From positions 1-58,140 of the forward strand of contig NZ_JALZ01000018.1 in the NCBI RefSeq assembly GCF_000521785.1: a stretch of 58,140 nucleotides of DNA, read 5' to 3'. Source of the stretch: Roseivivax halodurans JCM 10272. GTDB lineage: Bacteria; Pseudomonadota; Alphaproteobacteria; Rhodobacterales; Rhodobacteraceae. The notes below the pieces were generated by a model. The model saw only the letters and a list, made by a program, of their open reading frames with translations, was not told the origin of the DNA and did not search any database. Numbering within the stretch: position 1 is the stretch's first letter; every line of letters starts with the position of its first letter. Positions 9,351 to 17,347 of this stretch are shown one piece after another. The translations under genes were made by a program, and so were the position numbers.

Positions 9351-9379
9351 GACGCGCCGCCCCTCCGGGGTGGCGCGTC
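9351..9379. terminator. Hairpin between lysK and the CHAD gene
   Basis: GACGCGCCGCCCC at 9351-9363 pairs with GGGGTGGCGCGTC at 9367-9379 (13 pairs, one G-U) around a TCC loop. It lies 26 bases past the lysK stop, between convergent genes, with only a weak pyrimidine run (CTCGTTCC) after it. A bidirectional terminator is likely. Confidence 0.55.
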
Positions 9380-9435
9380 CTCGTTCCGGCGGATCCCCGC
9401 ACGGCGGCGGTGGCGCCCGCGTGCCCCGACGCCCG

Positions 9436-10332
9436 TCACGCCGCGGCGTAGGACGTGGTGACCGCCTTGCGCAGGTCCTTCGCGACCTTCTTCGGCTTCC
9501 GGGCGAAGAGCGCGCGTCCGAGGGTGAACGCCTCCTCCTCGAGCCGCGCCGTCTCCTCGCGCACGAGCCCCCGCATGACGCGAGCCGGCCTGTCGCCGAG
9601 CGCCGCGCCGTCGAGCCGGGCTGCGAACTCCACGAGGTCGTGATGGTCGCCGAGGATGTCGGAGAGCTCGTCGGTCGAGGCCTCCCGCGTCTTCACCGTC
9701 TCGGACTTCGCCTCGGACAGAAGGCGCATGTGGTACCAGTGGTACTTCACCCGCTTGCGCCACTCGTGCAGCCGCTCGGGATCGCGGCTCTCCTCGGCGG
9801 GCGCCATCGCGTCCCGCGCCCGGGCGTAGCTCGCGAAGATGCCCTCCCTGATCGCGTCGAACCCGGCCTCGTCCAGCTCCCAGAGGTCGACGCGGCCGCG
9901 CACTGCCCGCAGCGCCTCGGCCATCGCGGCCCGGCGGTCCGCCAGATCGCCCCCCTCCCCGGCCGCCGTACGGTCGCGGGTGAACCCGGCCCGGAGCGGG
10001 GCAAAGGCGGACCGGTTCAGCGTGTCGCCATAGCGCTCCATGATGCGGTCGTAGGTCTCGATCATCGCCGTCTTGTCGCGCAGATCCGACAGGTGGCGCG
10101 CGGCGTCGCGGAGGGCCTTGTTCTCGGGTTTGTAGCCCGGGAAGGCCCCGCGATAGAGCCGGATCAGCCCGCGCAGCTTCTTGCAGCGCTTGCGCGCGTC
10201 GTGCACCGCCTCGTGCACGTCGGGATCGCCCCGGCCTTCGAGAGCGTCGAGCGCCCCGTCGAGCTGCTCTGCCGCCACCCGGCGGAGACCCTGCGCGAGA
10301 TCTGGATCGTCTGTCTTGAGCTTGTACCCCAT
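9436..10332 (-). CDS. CHAD domain-containing protein
   Basis: 298 residues from MGYKLKTDDPDLA, with GAGGTGATC ahead of the ATG. Two CHAD half-repeats are seen with their conserved histidine and lysine/arginine rows: HDARKRCKKLRG (44-55) and HEWRKRVKYHWYHM (189-202). CHAD domains bind inorganic polyphosphate through these basic helices and are found on polyphosphate granules. There is no CYTH domain fused to it and no polyphosphate kinase nearby. It could tether proteins to polyphosphate, but its partner is not visible here. Confidence 0.9.
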   Translation of the reverse strand: MGYKLKTDDPDLAQGLRRVAAEQLDGALDALEGRGDPDVHEAVHDARKRCKKLRGLIRLYRGAFPGYKPENKALRDAARHLSDLRDKTAMIETYDRIMERYGDTLNRSAFAPLRAGFTRDRTAAGEGGDLADRRAAMAEALRAVRGRVDLWELDEAGFDAIREGIFASYARARDAMAPAEESRDPERLHEWRKRVKYHWYHMRLLSEAKSETVKTREASTDELSDILGDHHDLVEFAARLDGAALGDRPARVMRGLVREETARLEEEAFTLGRALFARKPKKVAKDLRKAVTTSYAAA

Positions 10333-10434
10333 GATCACCTCAAACCGCGTCTCCCTGGGCCGCGTTCCCTTGCCGGATCGCCCACGCGCGTCATCTTGCC
10401 CACAGGGTGACGCAACGACAAGGGAGGTCCCGCC

Positions 10435-10845
10435 ATGCTCCGCCCCCTCATATTCTGCATAGCGCTGGCCGTGCCCGGCCTGTCCTTCGCGCAGGAGCGC
10501 GCCACCGATCCCGAGATCGAGGCCGTGATCTCCGGCCAGATGCAGGCCTTCCGCGACAGCGATGTGGAAAGCGCCTTCGATTTCGCCGCACCGGGCATCC
10601 AGTCGCTCTTCCGCACGCCCCAGAACTTCGGAACCATGGTCGAACAGGGCTACCCGATGGTCTGGCGGCCGGGCCAGGTGAGCTTCGGCGAACTGCGCGA
10701 AGAGGCCGGCCAGCTCTGGCAGGAGGTGCTCGTGCAGGATTCCCGCGGCATCGTCCATGTGCTCGACTACGAGATGCGCGAGGTGGACGGCGCCTGGCGC
10801 ATCGGTGGCGTTCGCATCCTCGATCAGCAGGGCTTCGCCGCCTGA
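10435..10845 (+). CDS. Exported DUF4864 protein
   Basis: 136 residues. The first 19 (MLRPLIFCIALAVPGLSFA) form a Sec signal peptide with cleavage before QE. The mature part, with QAFRDSDVESAFDFAAPGIQSLF and a GQVSFGELREE segment, matches DUF4864, a small NTF2-like (SnoaL-type) fold found in periplasmic proteins of alphaproteobacteria. No catalytic residues are evident, and its function is unknown. It is divergent from the CHAD gene with 102 bases between them. Confidence 0.82.
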   Translation: MLRPLIFCIALAVPGLSFAQERATDPEIEAVISGQMQAFRDSDVESAFDFAAPGIQSLFRTPQNFGTMVEQGYPMVWRPGQVSFGELREEAGQLWQEVLVQDSRGIVHVLDYEMREVDGAWRIGGVRILDQQGFAA

Positions 10846-10941
10846 TCCCGACCACGCCGGTTCGTGATCGGCGCTCTTTCTCGCAGGTGATGACGGTCCT
10901 TCCGGCTGATCGCGGGTCGACTCCGCGATGGTGGCAAGCTA

Positions 10942-10956
10942 GAACACAGGGTGAAC
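10942..10956. promoter_or_regulatory. LexA (SOS) box of the alphaproteobacterial type
   Basis: The sequence is GAAC-ACAGGGT-GAAC, the complement of the direct repeat GTTC-N7-GTTC that LexA binds in Rhodobacter and other alphaproteobacteria. It lies 22 bases upstream of the imuB ATG, where it would block transcription start, and imuB is a known SOS gene. Confidence 0.82.
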
Positions 10957-10978
10957 AAAGCTGCCACTTTGATCCGAC

Positions 10979-12637
10979 ATGACCAACCGCCGCATCCTCT
11001 CCCTCTGGTTTCCGCGCCTTGGGGCCGAACAGGCCATGCGCCTCGATCCCGGCCTCGAAAGCGTGCCCTTCGCGCTCGTGCGCGAGGAGGGCAACGCGCA
11101 GTTCCTCTCGTCGCTGTCCCTCGCCGCCTCCGAGGCGGGGCTCTACCGCGGCCAGCCGCTGCGCGACGCCCATGCGGTCTGCGCCGATCTGGTCACCCGC
11201 CCCGAGGCCCCGCACCGCATCGCGGCGTTCCTGAACACCCTGCACCGCTGGGCGGGCAAGTTCTCTCCCTGGGTCGCCCCGGAGGCGCCCGAGGCGCTGG
11301 TGATCGACCTCACCGGCTGCGCGCATCTCTTCGGCGGCGAGACGGCGCTGCTCGCGCAGGTCGAACAGGATTGCGCCGATCTACACCTGACCGTGCGCGC
11401 CGGGATCGCCGACACGCTCGGCGCCGCCTGGGCGCTGGCGCGCTATGCCGGAAGCGGCGCAGCCTCGCACCGCTCTGGCGACGCGATCGACCAGGAGGCG
11501 CGGGCGACCCGGGCGCGGGCCGGCAAGCGGCGGCACTGGGAGCGGGGCGGAGCGACCCCGGTGCATACAGGCTCCCGGGCTGCGGCCGCGCGCATCGCCG
11601 CGCCGGGCACCGCCCGGTCCGCGCTGGGTCCCCTTCCCGTCGCCGCCCTGCGTCTGCCGCCCGAGACGGTGGAGGCGCTCGCCCGGCTCGGCCTGCGGCG
11701 CATCGGCGATCTGACCGGCCAGCCCCGCGCCACGCTCGCACGCCGCTTCGGCACCGGTCTCGTGCTCCGGCTCGACCAGGCGACCGGGGCCGCGCCCGAG
11801 CCCATCTCGCCCGCCACCGCGCCTGAGCGCTTCGCCGTGCGGATGACGCTCCCGGATCCGATCGGCCTCGAGGAGGACGTGATGGCGGCGCTCTCGTGCA
11901 TGCTCCCCCGCCTCTGCCAGCGGCTCGAGCGCGCCGGGCGCGGCGCGCGCACCCTGCGGCTCGAAGCGCACCGCACCGACCAGAGCATGGAATGGCGGCA
12001 TGTCGGCCTCGCGCGTCCTTCGGCGGCCGAGGACCGGCTGCGCACGCTTCTCGCCATGAAGGCGGCCGAGATCGACGCGGGCTTCGGCATCGACATGCTC
12101 CGACTCGAAGCGCTGGTGCACGAGCCGCTGCAGCTGCGCGACAAGATTGGCCATCTCGAGGCGGGCCGCGCCGTCGCCGAGCGGCTGAGAGCCGGGGGCG
12201 GGATCGACGACCTGATCGGGCGGCTCGGCGCACGGCTCGGGATGGAGGCGATCACCCGCGTCCACCCCGCCGAGAGCCACATTCCCGAAAAGGGGGCGAC
12301 GGTGCTGGCCGCCGCCTGGTCCGATCCCGCCATTTTCTGGCCCCGGCGCCCTCGCCCAAGGCCTCTGATGCTCTGGCGGCCCGAACCGCTCATCGGCACA
12401 GGCGACAGCCCGGCCCTACCGCGACGCATCCGCTGGCGCGGCCGCGATCTCGCGCTCGCCTGGGGGGAAGGCCCCGAGCGGATCGCGCCCGAATGGTGGC
12501 TCGACGACCCCGACTGGCGCAGCGGCCAGCGCGACTACTGGCGGGTGCAGACAGATGCAGGCGACCGGCTCTGGCTCTACTACGCCCACGGCGCCGCGAT
12601 GTCGCCCGGCTGGTTCTGCCACGGCGCCTTTGCCTGA
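10979..12637 (+). CDS. imuB: ImuB-type Y-family DNA polymerase-like protein
   Basis: 552 residues. The Y-family fold starts at RRILSLWFPRLGAEQAMR and continues through PEALVIDLTGCAHLFGGE, where a catalytic polymerase would have an acidic SIDE motif; the acidic pair is missing, as in all ImuB. LPVAALRLPPETVEALARLGLRRIGDLTGQPRATLARRFG is the helix-hairpin-helix region. ImuB is the beta-clamp-binding hub of the ImuA-ImuB-DnaE2 mutasome that bypasses DNA damage. An SOS box precedes it. Neither imuA nor dnaE2 is next to it, which is unusual: the 133 bases upstream cannot hold imuA, and the next gene is DUF2794. Confidence 0.93.
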   Translation: MTNRRILSLWFPRLGAEQAMRLDPGLESVPFALVREEGNAQFLSSLSLAASEAGLYRGQPLRDAHAVCADLVTRPEAPHRIAAFLNTLHRWAGKFSPWVAPEAPEALVIDLTGCAHLFGGETALLAQVEQDCADLHLTVRAGIADTLGAAWALARYAGSGAASHRSGDAIDQEARATRARAGKRRHWERGGATPVHTGSRAAAARIAAPGTARSALGPLPVAALRLPPETVEALARLGLRRIGDLTGQPRATLARRFGTGLVLRLDQATGAAPEPISPATAPERFAVRMTLPDPIGLEEDVMAALSCMLPRLCQRLERAGRGARTLRLEAHRTDQSMEWRHVGLARPSAAEDRLRTLLAMKAAEIDAGFGIDMLRLEALVHEPLQLRDKIGHLEAGRAVAERLRAGGGIDDLIGRLGARLGMEAITRVHPAESHIPEKGATVLAAAWSDPAIFWPRRPRPRPLMLWRPEPLIGTGDSPALPRRIRWRGRDLALAWGEGPERIAPEWWLDDPDWRSGQRDYWRVQTDAGDRLWLYYAHGAAMSPGWFCHGAFA

Positions 12638-12688
12638 GCGCCGCGCGTTACTTGATTTCAGGGCCCCACGCGCGCAATTCTTGGAGCA

Positions 12689-13027
12689 ATGACGTCGCTT
12701 ACCCCATTTCCCGCCACGCCCGGCCCCGACACGGTGATGTTCCAGCGTCCGGAGCTGAACCAGATCCTCTCGCTCTACGGCCGCATGGTCGCCGCCGGCG
12801 AATGGCGCGACTACGCCATCTCCGCGCTCAGGGATGCCGCGGTCTTCTCGATCTTCCGCCGCGCGGCCGAGCAGCCGCTCTACCGGATCGAAAAGCGCCC
12901 CAAGCTGCGCAATCGGCAGGGGCAATACGTGGTCGTCGGCATGGACGGCCAGATCCTCAAGCGGGGGCACGACCTGCGGATGGTGCTGCGCGTGCTCGAA
13001 CGCAAGCTGATCCGCGCGGTCGACTGA
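12689..13027 (+). CDS. DUF2794 family protein
   Basis: 112 residues. The central block ELNQILSLYGRMVAAGEWRDYAI, then RDAAVFSIFRRAAEQPLYRIEKRPKLRNRQGQYVVVG, is the conserved core of DUF2794, a small cytoplasmic family restricted mainly to alphaproteobacteria. Its function is unknown. It follows imuB by 51 bases on the same strand. A start at ATG 12737 (MFQRPEL) is possible, but the first ATG has GGAG close by. It ends 6 bases from the convergent NlpC gene. Confidence 0.88.
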   Translation: MTSLTPFPATPGPDTVMFQRPELNQILSLYGRMVAAGEWRDYAISALRDAAVFSIFRRAAEQPLYRIEKRPKLRNRQGQYVVVGMDGQILKRGHDLRMVLRVLERKLIRAVD

Positions 13028-13033
13028 GCAGCG

Positions 13034-13861
13034 TCAGAGCGCGAGCCGCGCCCGCCGGGTGACCGGCCCGTCCCCCTGCGTGCGGATCCGTTCGATCGCA
13101 CCCTCGACCGGCTCGTAGGCGACAGCCATGGCATGGGCATTGGCGTGAAGCAGCGTCTTGCCATCGGCCATCCAGCCGACATGGCCCTTCCAGAACAGAA
13201 GGTCGCCCCGCCTGAGTTCGGCCTCAGCATCCAGCGCCTCGCCCATCGCGGCCTCCTGCAGATCGCTGTCGCCCGGGCAAGGGATCCCGCAGGCCTGGCA
13301 CCCGATCTGGACGAGCCCCGAGCAGTCGATCCCGAAAGCCGAGTTGCCGCCCCAGAGATAGGGCGTTCCGATCAGCCGCTCCGCCACGGTTACCGGATCG
13401 GTCTCAAAGTCGTCCGCCGCCCGCAGGTGCTGGAGGGGGATGAAGCCGAGCGGCGTCTCGGCAAAGCGCTTCCGCTCGCCCGTCATCGTCACGAGGCTGC
13501 CGAGCGACAGGCTCATCCGCTCGGTGACCTTCATATCCGGCTCGGGATAGACATGCGTCGCCCGTGCGCTGACGCGGTGCGTCGGGGCTGGCGACACGCC
13601 GATCGCGTCGGCACGGACGTAGCCGACGTACTCGTCTGCCTCCGCCTGCACGAAGGCGTGTCGCCCGACCCGCTCGTATATCGTGAGAGCGGCCCCCATG
13701 AGAACCTGACGGTCCCGCGGGCCCTCGGGCGAATAATCGAGATCGGCCACCGGCGCCGTCACCCGCGCCGGAGTGCCTTCGACATAGGACATCGCGGCCA
13801 GTTTGCCGCGCAGATAAGCGGCGGCGACGCGTGCATTGGCGGGCGTGGTGCGGCGGTCCAT
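13034..13861 (-). CDS. NlpC/P60 family peptidase (C40)
   Basis: 275 residues without a signal peptide. Residues about 25-150 contain SH3b-like repeats, and residues 155-275 the NlpC/P60 papain-like domain: GTPYLWGGNSAFGIDCSGLVQ gives Cys180, FWKGHVGWM gives His227 and LLHANAHAM gives His239. Such enzymes cleave gamma-glutamyl-diaminopimelate bonds in wall peptides. Lack of a signal and tight coupling to the aminopeptidase just upstream (stop and start share a base) suggest cytoplasmic degradation of recycled murein peptides. Confidence 0.92.
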   Translation of the reverse strand: MDRRTTPANARVAAAYLRGKLAAMSYVEGTPARVTAPVADLDYSPEGPRDRQVLMGAALTIYERVGRHAFVQAEADEYVGYVRADAIGVSPAPTHRVSARATHVYPEPDMKVTERMSLSLGSLVTMTGERKRFAETPLGFIPLQHLRAADDFETDPVTVAERLIGTPYLWGGNSAFGIDCSGLVQIGCQACGIPCPGDSDLQEAAMGEALDAEAELRRGDLLFWKGHVGWMADGKTLLHANAHAMAVAYEPVEGAIERIRTQGDGPVTRRARLAL

Positions 13862-15246
13862 CAGAGCCCCAGAAGGTCCGGCAGCGCCCCGAGGATCGCG
13901 CGCGGTCCCTGTCCGAAGCCACCCTTCGAGCGCCCGGGCACAGAGGTCTGCTGCCAGGAAAAGATGTCGAAATGCGCGTAGGCGGGCGTCTCGGTCACGA
14001 AGCGGCGCAGGAACAGCGCCGCGGTGATCGAACCCGCGAAACCGCCCGACGGCGCGTTGTCGAGATCGGCGATCCCGGGCTCGATCATCGCCTCGTAGGG
14101 CTCGTGGTAGGGCATCCGCCAGACCGGATCGGCCGCGGGTCCGGACGCCGCCGTGATCGCCTCGGCGATCCTGTCCTCCGTGGCATAGAACGGCGCGAGA
14201 TCGGGGCCCACCGCCACGCGCGCCGCGCCGGTGAGCGTCGCCATCGACAGGATGAGGTCCGGCTTGGCCTCGTCGGCAAGCGCCAGCGCATCAGCGAGGA
14301 CCAGCCGCCCCTCGGCATCGGTGTTGTTGATCTCGACCGTCAGGCCCTTGCGAGAGGTCAGGATGTCCTGCGGACGGAAGCTGTCGGCCGAAACCGAGTT
14401 CTCCACCGCCGGGATCAGCACCCGCAGCCGCAGCTTGAGCCCCAGCGCCATGATCGCATGCGCGAGACCGAGGACGTTGGCGGAGCCGCCCATGTCCTTC
14501 TTCATGAGGCCCATGGAACTGCCTGGCTTGAGGTTCAGCCCGCCCGTGTCGAAACACACGCCCTTGCCGACGAGCGTGAGCCGCGGACCCTCGCTGCCCC
14601 AGCTCATGTCGATGAGGCGGGGCTCCTGCGCCGCGGCGCGCCCGACCGCGTGGATCATCGGGAAATTCTTCTCCAGAAGCGCCGCGCCGGTCGTGACCTC
14701 GATCGACGCGCCGAAGAGGTCCGCCTGTTCGCGTGCGGCGCGTTCCAGCGCCTCGGGCCCCATATCCGAAGCCGGCGTGTTGACGAGATCCCGGATCAGC
14801 GTCTCGGCCGCGCCCAGCACCTCCAGCCGTTCAGCGTCGATGCCCTCCGGCGCGACGAGCGACGGTCCCTTCGGCGTCTGGTCGCGGTAACGCGAGAACC
14901 CGTACCCGGAGAACAGCCAGCCCAGCGTCTCGCGCTCGACCGCATCGGCGGGCAGGCCGGACGCGATCCGGTAGGTCTGGGTTCCGAGCCCCGGCAGGGC
15001 CGCCGCAAGTGGAAAGCGCAGGCGCGCACGTTGGGCGGCAGTGCCGTAGCCGGCAAGCGCCGCCTCCGGCGCGCCGGTTTCGCCCGGTACGAGCAGCGCC
15101 TGCCCGATGCCGCCGGTGAACGCGGAGGCGCTCACCCAGGCCTTCACCCGGTCCGGCGCGTCTTCGAGCCAGGCGTCACGCCCGCCTTCCTCGATCACGT
15201 GGAGCGGCAGGGCATCGTCAGTATCAGCGGCGAAGGTCAGGGGCAT
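13861..15246 (-). CDS. Leucyl aminopeptidase family (M17) protein
   Basis: 461 residues. The C-terminal catalytic domain carries LVGKGVCFDTGGLNLKPGSS (metal-binding lysine and aspartate) and the family signature NNTDAEGRLVLADAL, with metal ligands Asp and Glu. The N-terminal 150 residues are the less conserved regulatory domain. It removes N-terminal residues from peptides in the cytoplasm using two metal ions. The NlpC gene follows directly, and the two could act in turn on wall-derived peptides. The pair is a common arrangement in alphaproteobacteria as far as I recall. Confidence 0.94.
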   Translation of the reverse strand: MPLTFAADTDDALPLHVIEEGGRDAWLEDAPDRVKAWVSASAFTGGIGQALLVPGETGAPEAALAGYGTAAQRARLRFPLAAALPGLGTQTYRIASGLPADAVERETLGWLFSGYGFSRYRDQTPKGPSLVAPEGIDAERLEVLGAAETLIRDLVNTPASDMGPEALERAAREQADLFGASIEVTTGAALLEKNFPMIHAVGRAAAQEPRLIDMSWGSEGPRLTLVGKGVCFDTGGLNLKPGSSMGLMKKDMGGSANVLGLAHAIMALGLKLRLRVLIPAVENSVSADSFRPQDILTSRKGLTVEINNTDAEGRLVLADALALADEAKPDLILSMATLTGAARVAVGPDLAPFYATEDRIAEAITAASGPAADPVWRMPYHEPYEAMIEPGIADLDNAPSGGFAGSITAALFLRRFVTETPAYAHFDIFSWQQTSVPGRSKGGFGQGPRAILGALPDLLGL

Positions 15247-15341
15247 CGGGCTCTCTCGGTTTCGGTGTCGGCCGCAACACTATGGCCCGCGCTCCGGCGC
15301 GCAAGGGGGTGACCGCGCAAGTCTCGACGACCGACCGCGCG

Positions 15342-15725
15342 TCAGAGCAGGAGCATGCCATGCCGGTCCCAGATCGCGGCCAGGGAGCGTTCGCCCACCC
15401 GCAGCATCCGCGCCAATGTCGCGGCCAGCGCGACTGCGTCTCCGGAGACGAGGCAGCCCCGGACCGCGCGCAGGGTGACCTCGAGTTTCACCATGCCGAG
15501 CGGTTCGGCGAGGCCTTGCGCCGCGCTGATCGCCCGAAGCATCTGCGCGGGATCGTCGCGCCGCCAGCAGGATTCCACGTCCGCCAGCGTCGCTGCGAGC
15601 GCCTCGAGCGCTGCGGCGAGCCGTGCCTCGGTCTCGGCATCACCCGGCGCGGGGCGTAACGCTCCGAGCCGGTCCAGATCGAGCGTGACGACCTCGTCTC
15701 GGATCACGAGCGTCTCGGGCATCAT
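15342..15725 (-). CDS. Hypothetical helical protein
   Basis: 127 residues from MMPETLVIRDEVVTLDLD, with GGAGAAACGG upstream; a longer frame to 15806 would overlap the divergent carbonic anhydrase leader. After a short N-terminal strand region, residues 25-127 are predicted to be a helical bundle (EARLAAALEALAATLADVESCW, then AISAAQGLAEPLGMVKLEVTLRAVRGCL). The length and helix pattern recall Hpt-like bundles, but the HxxKG phosphorylation motif is absent. I do not recognise the family. It is divergent from the carbonic anhydrase gene. Confidence 0.6.
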   Translation of the reverse strand: MMPETLVIRDEVVTLDLDRLGALRPAPGDAETEARLAAALEALAATLADVESCWRRDDPAQMLRAISAAQGLAEPLGMVKLEVTLRAVRGCLVSGDAVALAATLARMLRVGERSLAAIWDRHGMLLL

Positions 15726-15877
15726 GTCCGTTTCTCCTCTACCCACCTTACCCAAACCCGACATCGACCATGCCCCAACTCCCCTTCCCGAAAGGTTTCC
15801 CGGCAAGAGGCTTTTCCCTCGAATTCAGCGCGAAAGCGCAGTATCGCGATCCGGACACATCTTCACGGAGGCCCCTG

Positions 15878-16531
15878 ATGCAGCACGCCAAGCCGCTCCC
15901 GAAGCTCCTTGTCCAGCGTTATCACGGTTGGAAAGCGACGACCCATGCCGAGAACGCGGCCTGGTACCGGCGTCTGGCCACCGAGGGGCAGCGACCGAAG
16001 GCGATGGTGATCTCCTGCTGCGACAGCCGCGTGCACGTGACCTCGATCTTCGGCGCCGATACCGGAGAGTTCTTCATTCATCGCAACATCGCCAGCCTCG
16101 TTCCGCCCTACGAACCCGACGGAGCGCAGCACGGCACATCGGCCGCGATCGAGTTCGCAGTGACCGCTCTCAAGGTCTCGCACCTGATCGTTCTCGGCCA
16201 TTCGCGGTGCGGCGGGGTGCAGGGTTGCCTCGACATGTGCTCGGGCCGGGCGCCGGAGCTCGAGGAGAAGTCGAGCTTTGTCGGCCGCTGGATGGACCTC
16301 CTGCGTCCCGGCTACGACCGGGTCAGCGCCCGGGAGCTTCCCGAAGCGGAGCAGCCCGGCGCGCTGGAACGCGAAGCGGTGCTCGTGAGCCTCGAGAATC
16401 TGATGACCTTCCCCTTCGTGAAAGAGGCCGTGGACACCCAGCAGCTGACCTTGCACGGGCTCTGGACCGAGATCGGCGAGGGCGACCTCGAATACTACGA
16501 CACCGGCGCCGACCGGTTCCTGCCGGTCTGA
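15878..16531 (+). CDS. Beta-class carbonic anhydrase
   Basis: 217 residues from MQHAKPLPKLL, with a clear GGAGG 6-7 bases upstream of the ATG; an upstream extension of 36 codons has no such site. Zinc ligands are Cys47 and Asp49 in CCDSRVH, then His108 and Cys111 in GHSRCGG. Arg51 pairs with Asp49 as in the active form. It interconverts carbon dioxide and bicarbonate. There are no sulfate or cyanate transport genes adjacent, so a general bicarbonate supply role is likely. Confidence 0.95.
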   Translation: MQHAKPLPKLLVQRYHGWKATTHAENAAWYRRLATEGQRPKAMVISCCDSRVHVTSIFGADTGEFFIHRNIASLVPPYEPDGAQHGTSAAIEFAVTALKVSHLIVLGHSRCGGVQGCLDMCSGRAPELEEKSSFVGRWMDLLRPGYDRVSARELPEAEQPGALEREAVLVSLENLMTFPFVKEAVDTQQLTLHGLWTEIGEGDLEYYDTGADRFLPV

Positions 16532-16535
16532 TCCG

Positions 16536-16835
16536 TCAGACCAGCGCCGCGCTGCGGCCGTCGCGCCCGAGTCGCAAGCGGGGACGACCGAGGCGCGGCA
16601 CGAGGGAGGAAAGTGGGCACTCGATGTCGCTGCCAAGGCAGACCGGAGCGTCCGCCACGGTATCCCAGAGCATCAGCCGGCCGTCGGCGAACGATACGCA
16701 ATAGCCGCGCGCAGCGAGCGCCGAGGCCAGTCCCGTCCAATCTGTCGCGGCGTCGAGCAACGGCCGCAAAACGCGCGCGAGCTGGAGACGGGTTTCGGTT
16801 TCCCGGCGTGCGGGAAGGGTCGGGGATTGCGACAT
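16536..16835 (-). CDS. Hypothetical protein, 99 residues
   Basis: The start MSQSPTLPARRETETRLQLA is preceded by GGAGGCAGAGC. The central DATDWTGLASALAARGYCVSFADGRLMLWD looks like a small alpha/beta domain, followed by CLGSDIECPLSSLVPRLGRPRLRLG with a basic tail. I do not recognise a family, and there is no signal peptide or membrane segment. Its stop lies 5 bases from the convergent carbonic anhydrase stop. The good ribosome site and clean reading frame support a real gene. Confidence 0.62.
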   Translation of the reverse strand: MSQSPTLPARRETETRLQLARVLRPLLDAATDWTGLASALAARGYCVSFADGRLMLWDTVADAPVCLGSDIECPLSSLVPRLGRPRLRLGRDGRSAALV

Positions 16836-16957
16836 GCTCTGCCTCCGTCGCGTCTGTTTTGAGTAATATGCACTGGCGTTAGCAACCGGCCTACAAAGGT
16901 CCGGAGCGAGCCTAAATTCGCCGCGGGATGTGGCCGCGACGCCGCTGCCCAATCTCG

Positions 16958-17143
16958 TCAGCCGATCCACCGAGTCACGCGCGACAAGAACATGCGCAGC
17001 GCCTCGCGCAATGTTGCCGGCTTCTCGGCGGGGACCTGCGAGCTCGGGGCGGGGCGGGCATGATGTGCGATGAGGTCCAGCTCGCGCGCAGTCACCGCGC
17101 TGATACGTCGGCCCCGGGCAATATCGGACAAATCGTTGTTCAT
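16958..17143 (-). CDS. Small hypothetical protein, 61 residues
   Basis: It reads MNNDLSDIARGRRISAVTAR at the start and ends LREALRMFLSRVTRWIG, with a strong GGAGGAGGCCGC ribosome site. The N-terminal half is polar, and the last 17 residues could form an amphipathic helix near a membrane. No family is recognised. It lies 122 bases upstream of the 99-residue hypothetical gene on the same strand. The ribosome site is the main reason to accept it. Confidence 0.5.
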   Translation of the reverse strand: MNNDLSDIARGRRISAVTARELDLIAHHARPAPSSQVPAEKPATLREALRMFLSRVTRWIG

Positions 17144-17290
17144 GCGGCCTCCTCCGGCGTGGCGCGCCTCCTCTGAGACGTCTGCCGAGCATTACAGGGC
17201 AGTCATGTCCGCATTTTGGCCGCTCGTCTGCGAACCGCCGGCGGAAGAGCGGCTTTTCCGCGGCAAGAGAAGAGAATGCCGGAACGAAAC

Positions 17291-17322
17291 GCGGCGGCGC
17301 GGATCATTGTCCGTGCCGCCGC
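17291..17322 (-). terminator. Hairpin after asd
   Basis: GCGGCGGCGCGGA at 17291-17303 pairs with TCCGTGCCGCCGC at 17310-17322 (13 pairs, one G-U) with a TCATTG loop. On the minus strand it begins 25 bases past the asd stop and is followed by GTTTCGTTCC, a weak T-rich run. Confidence 0.6.
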
Positions 17323-17347
17323 GCAATTCGGTTCTCGAAGCGAGAGT

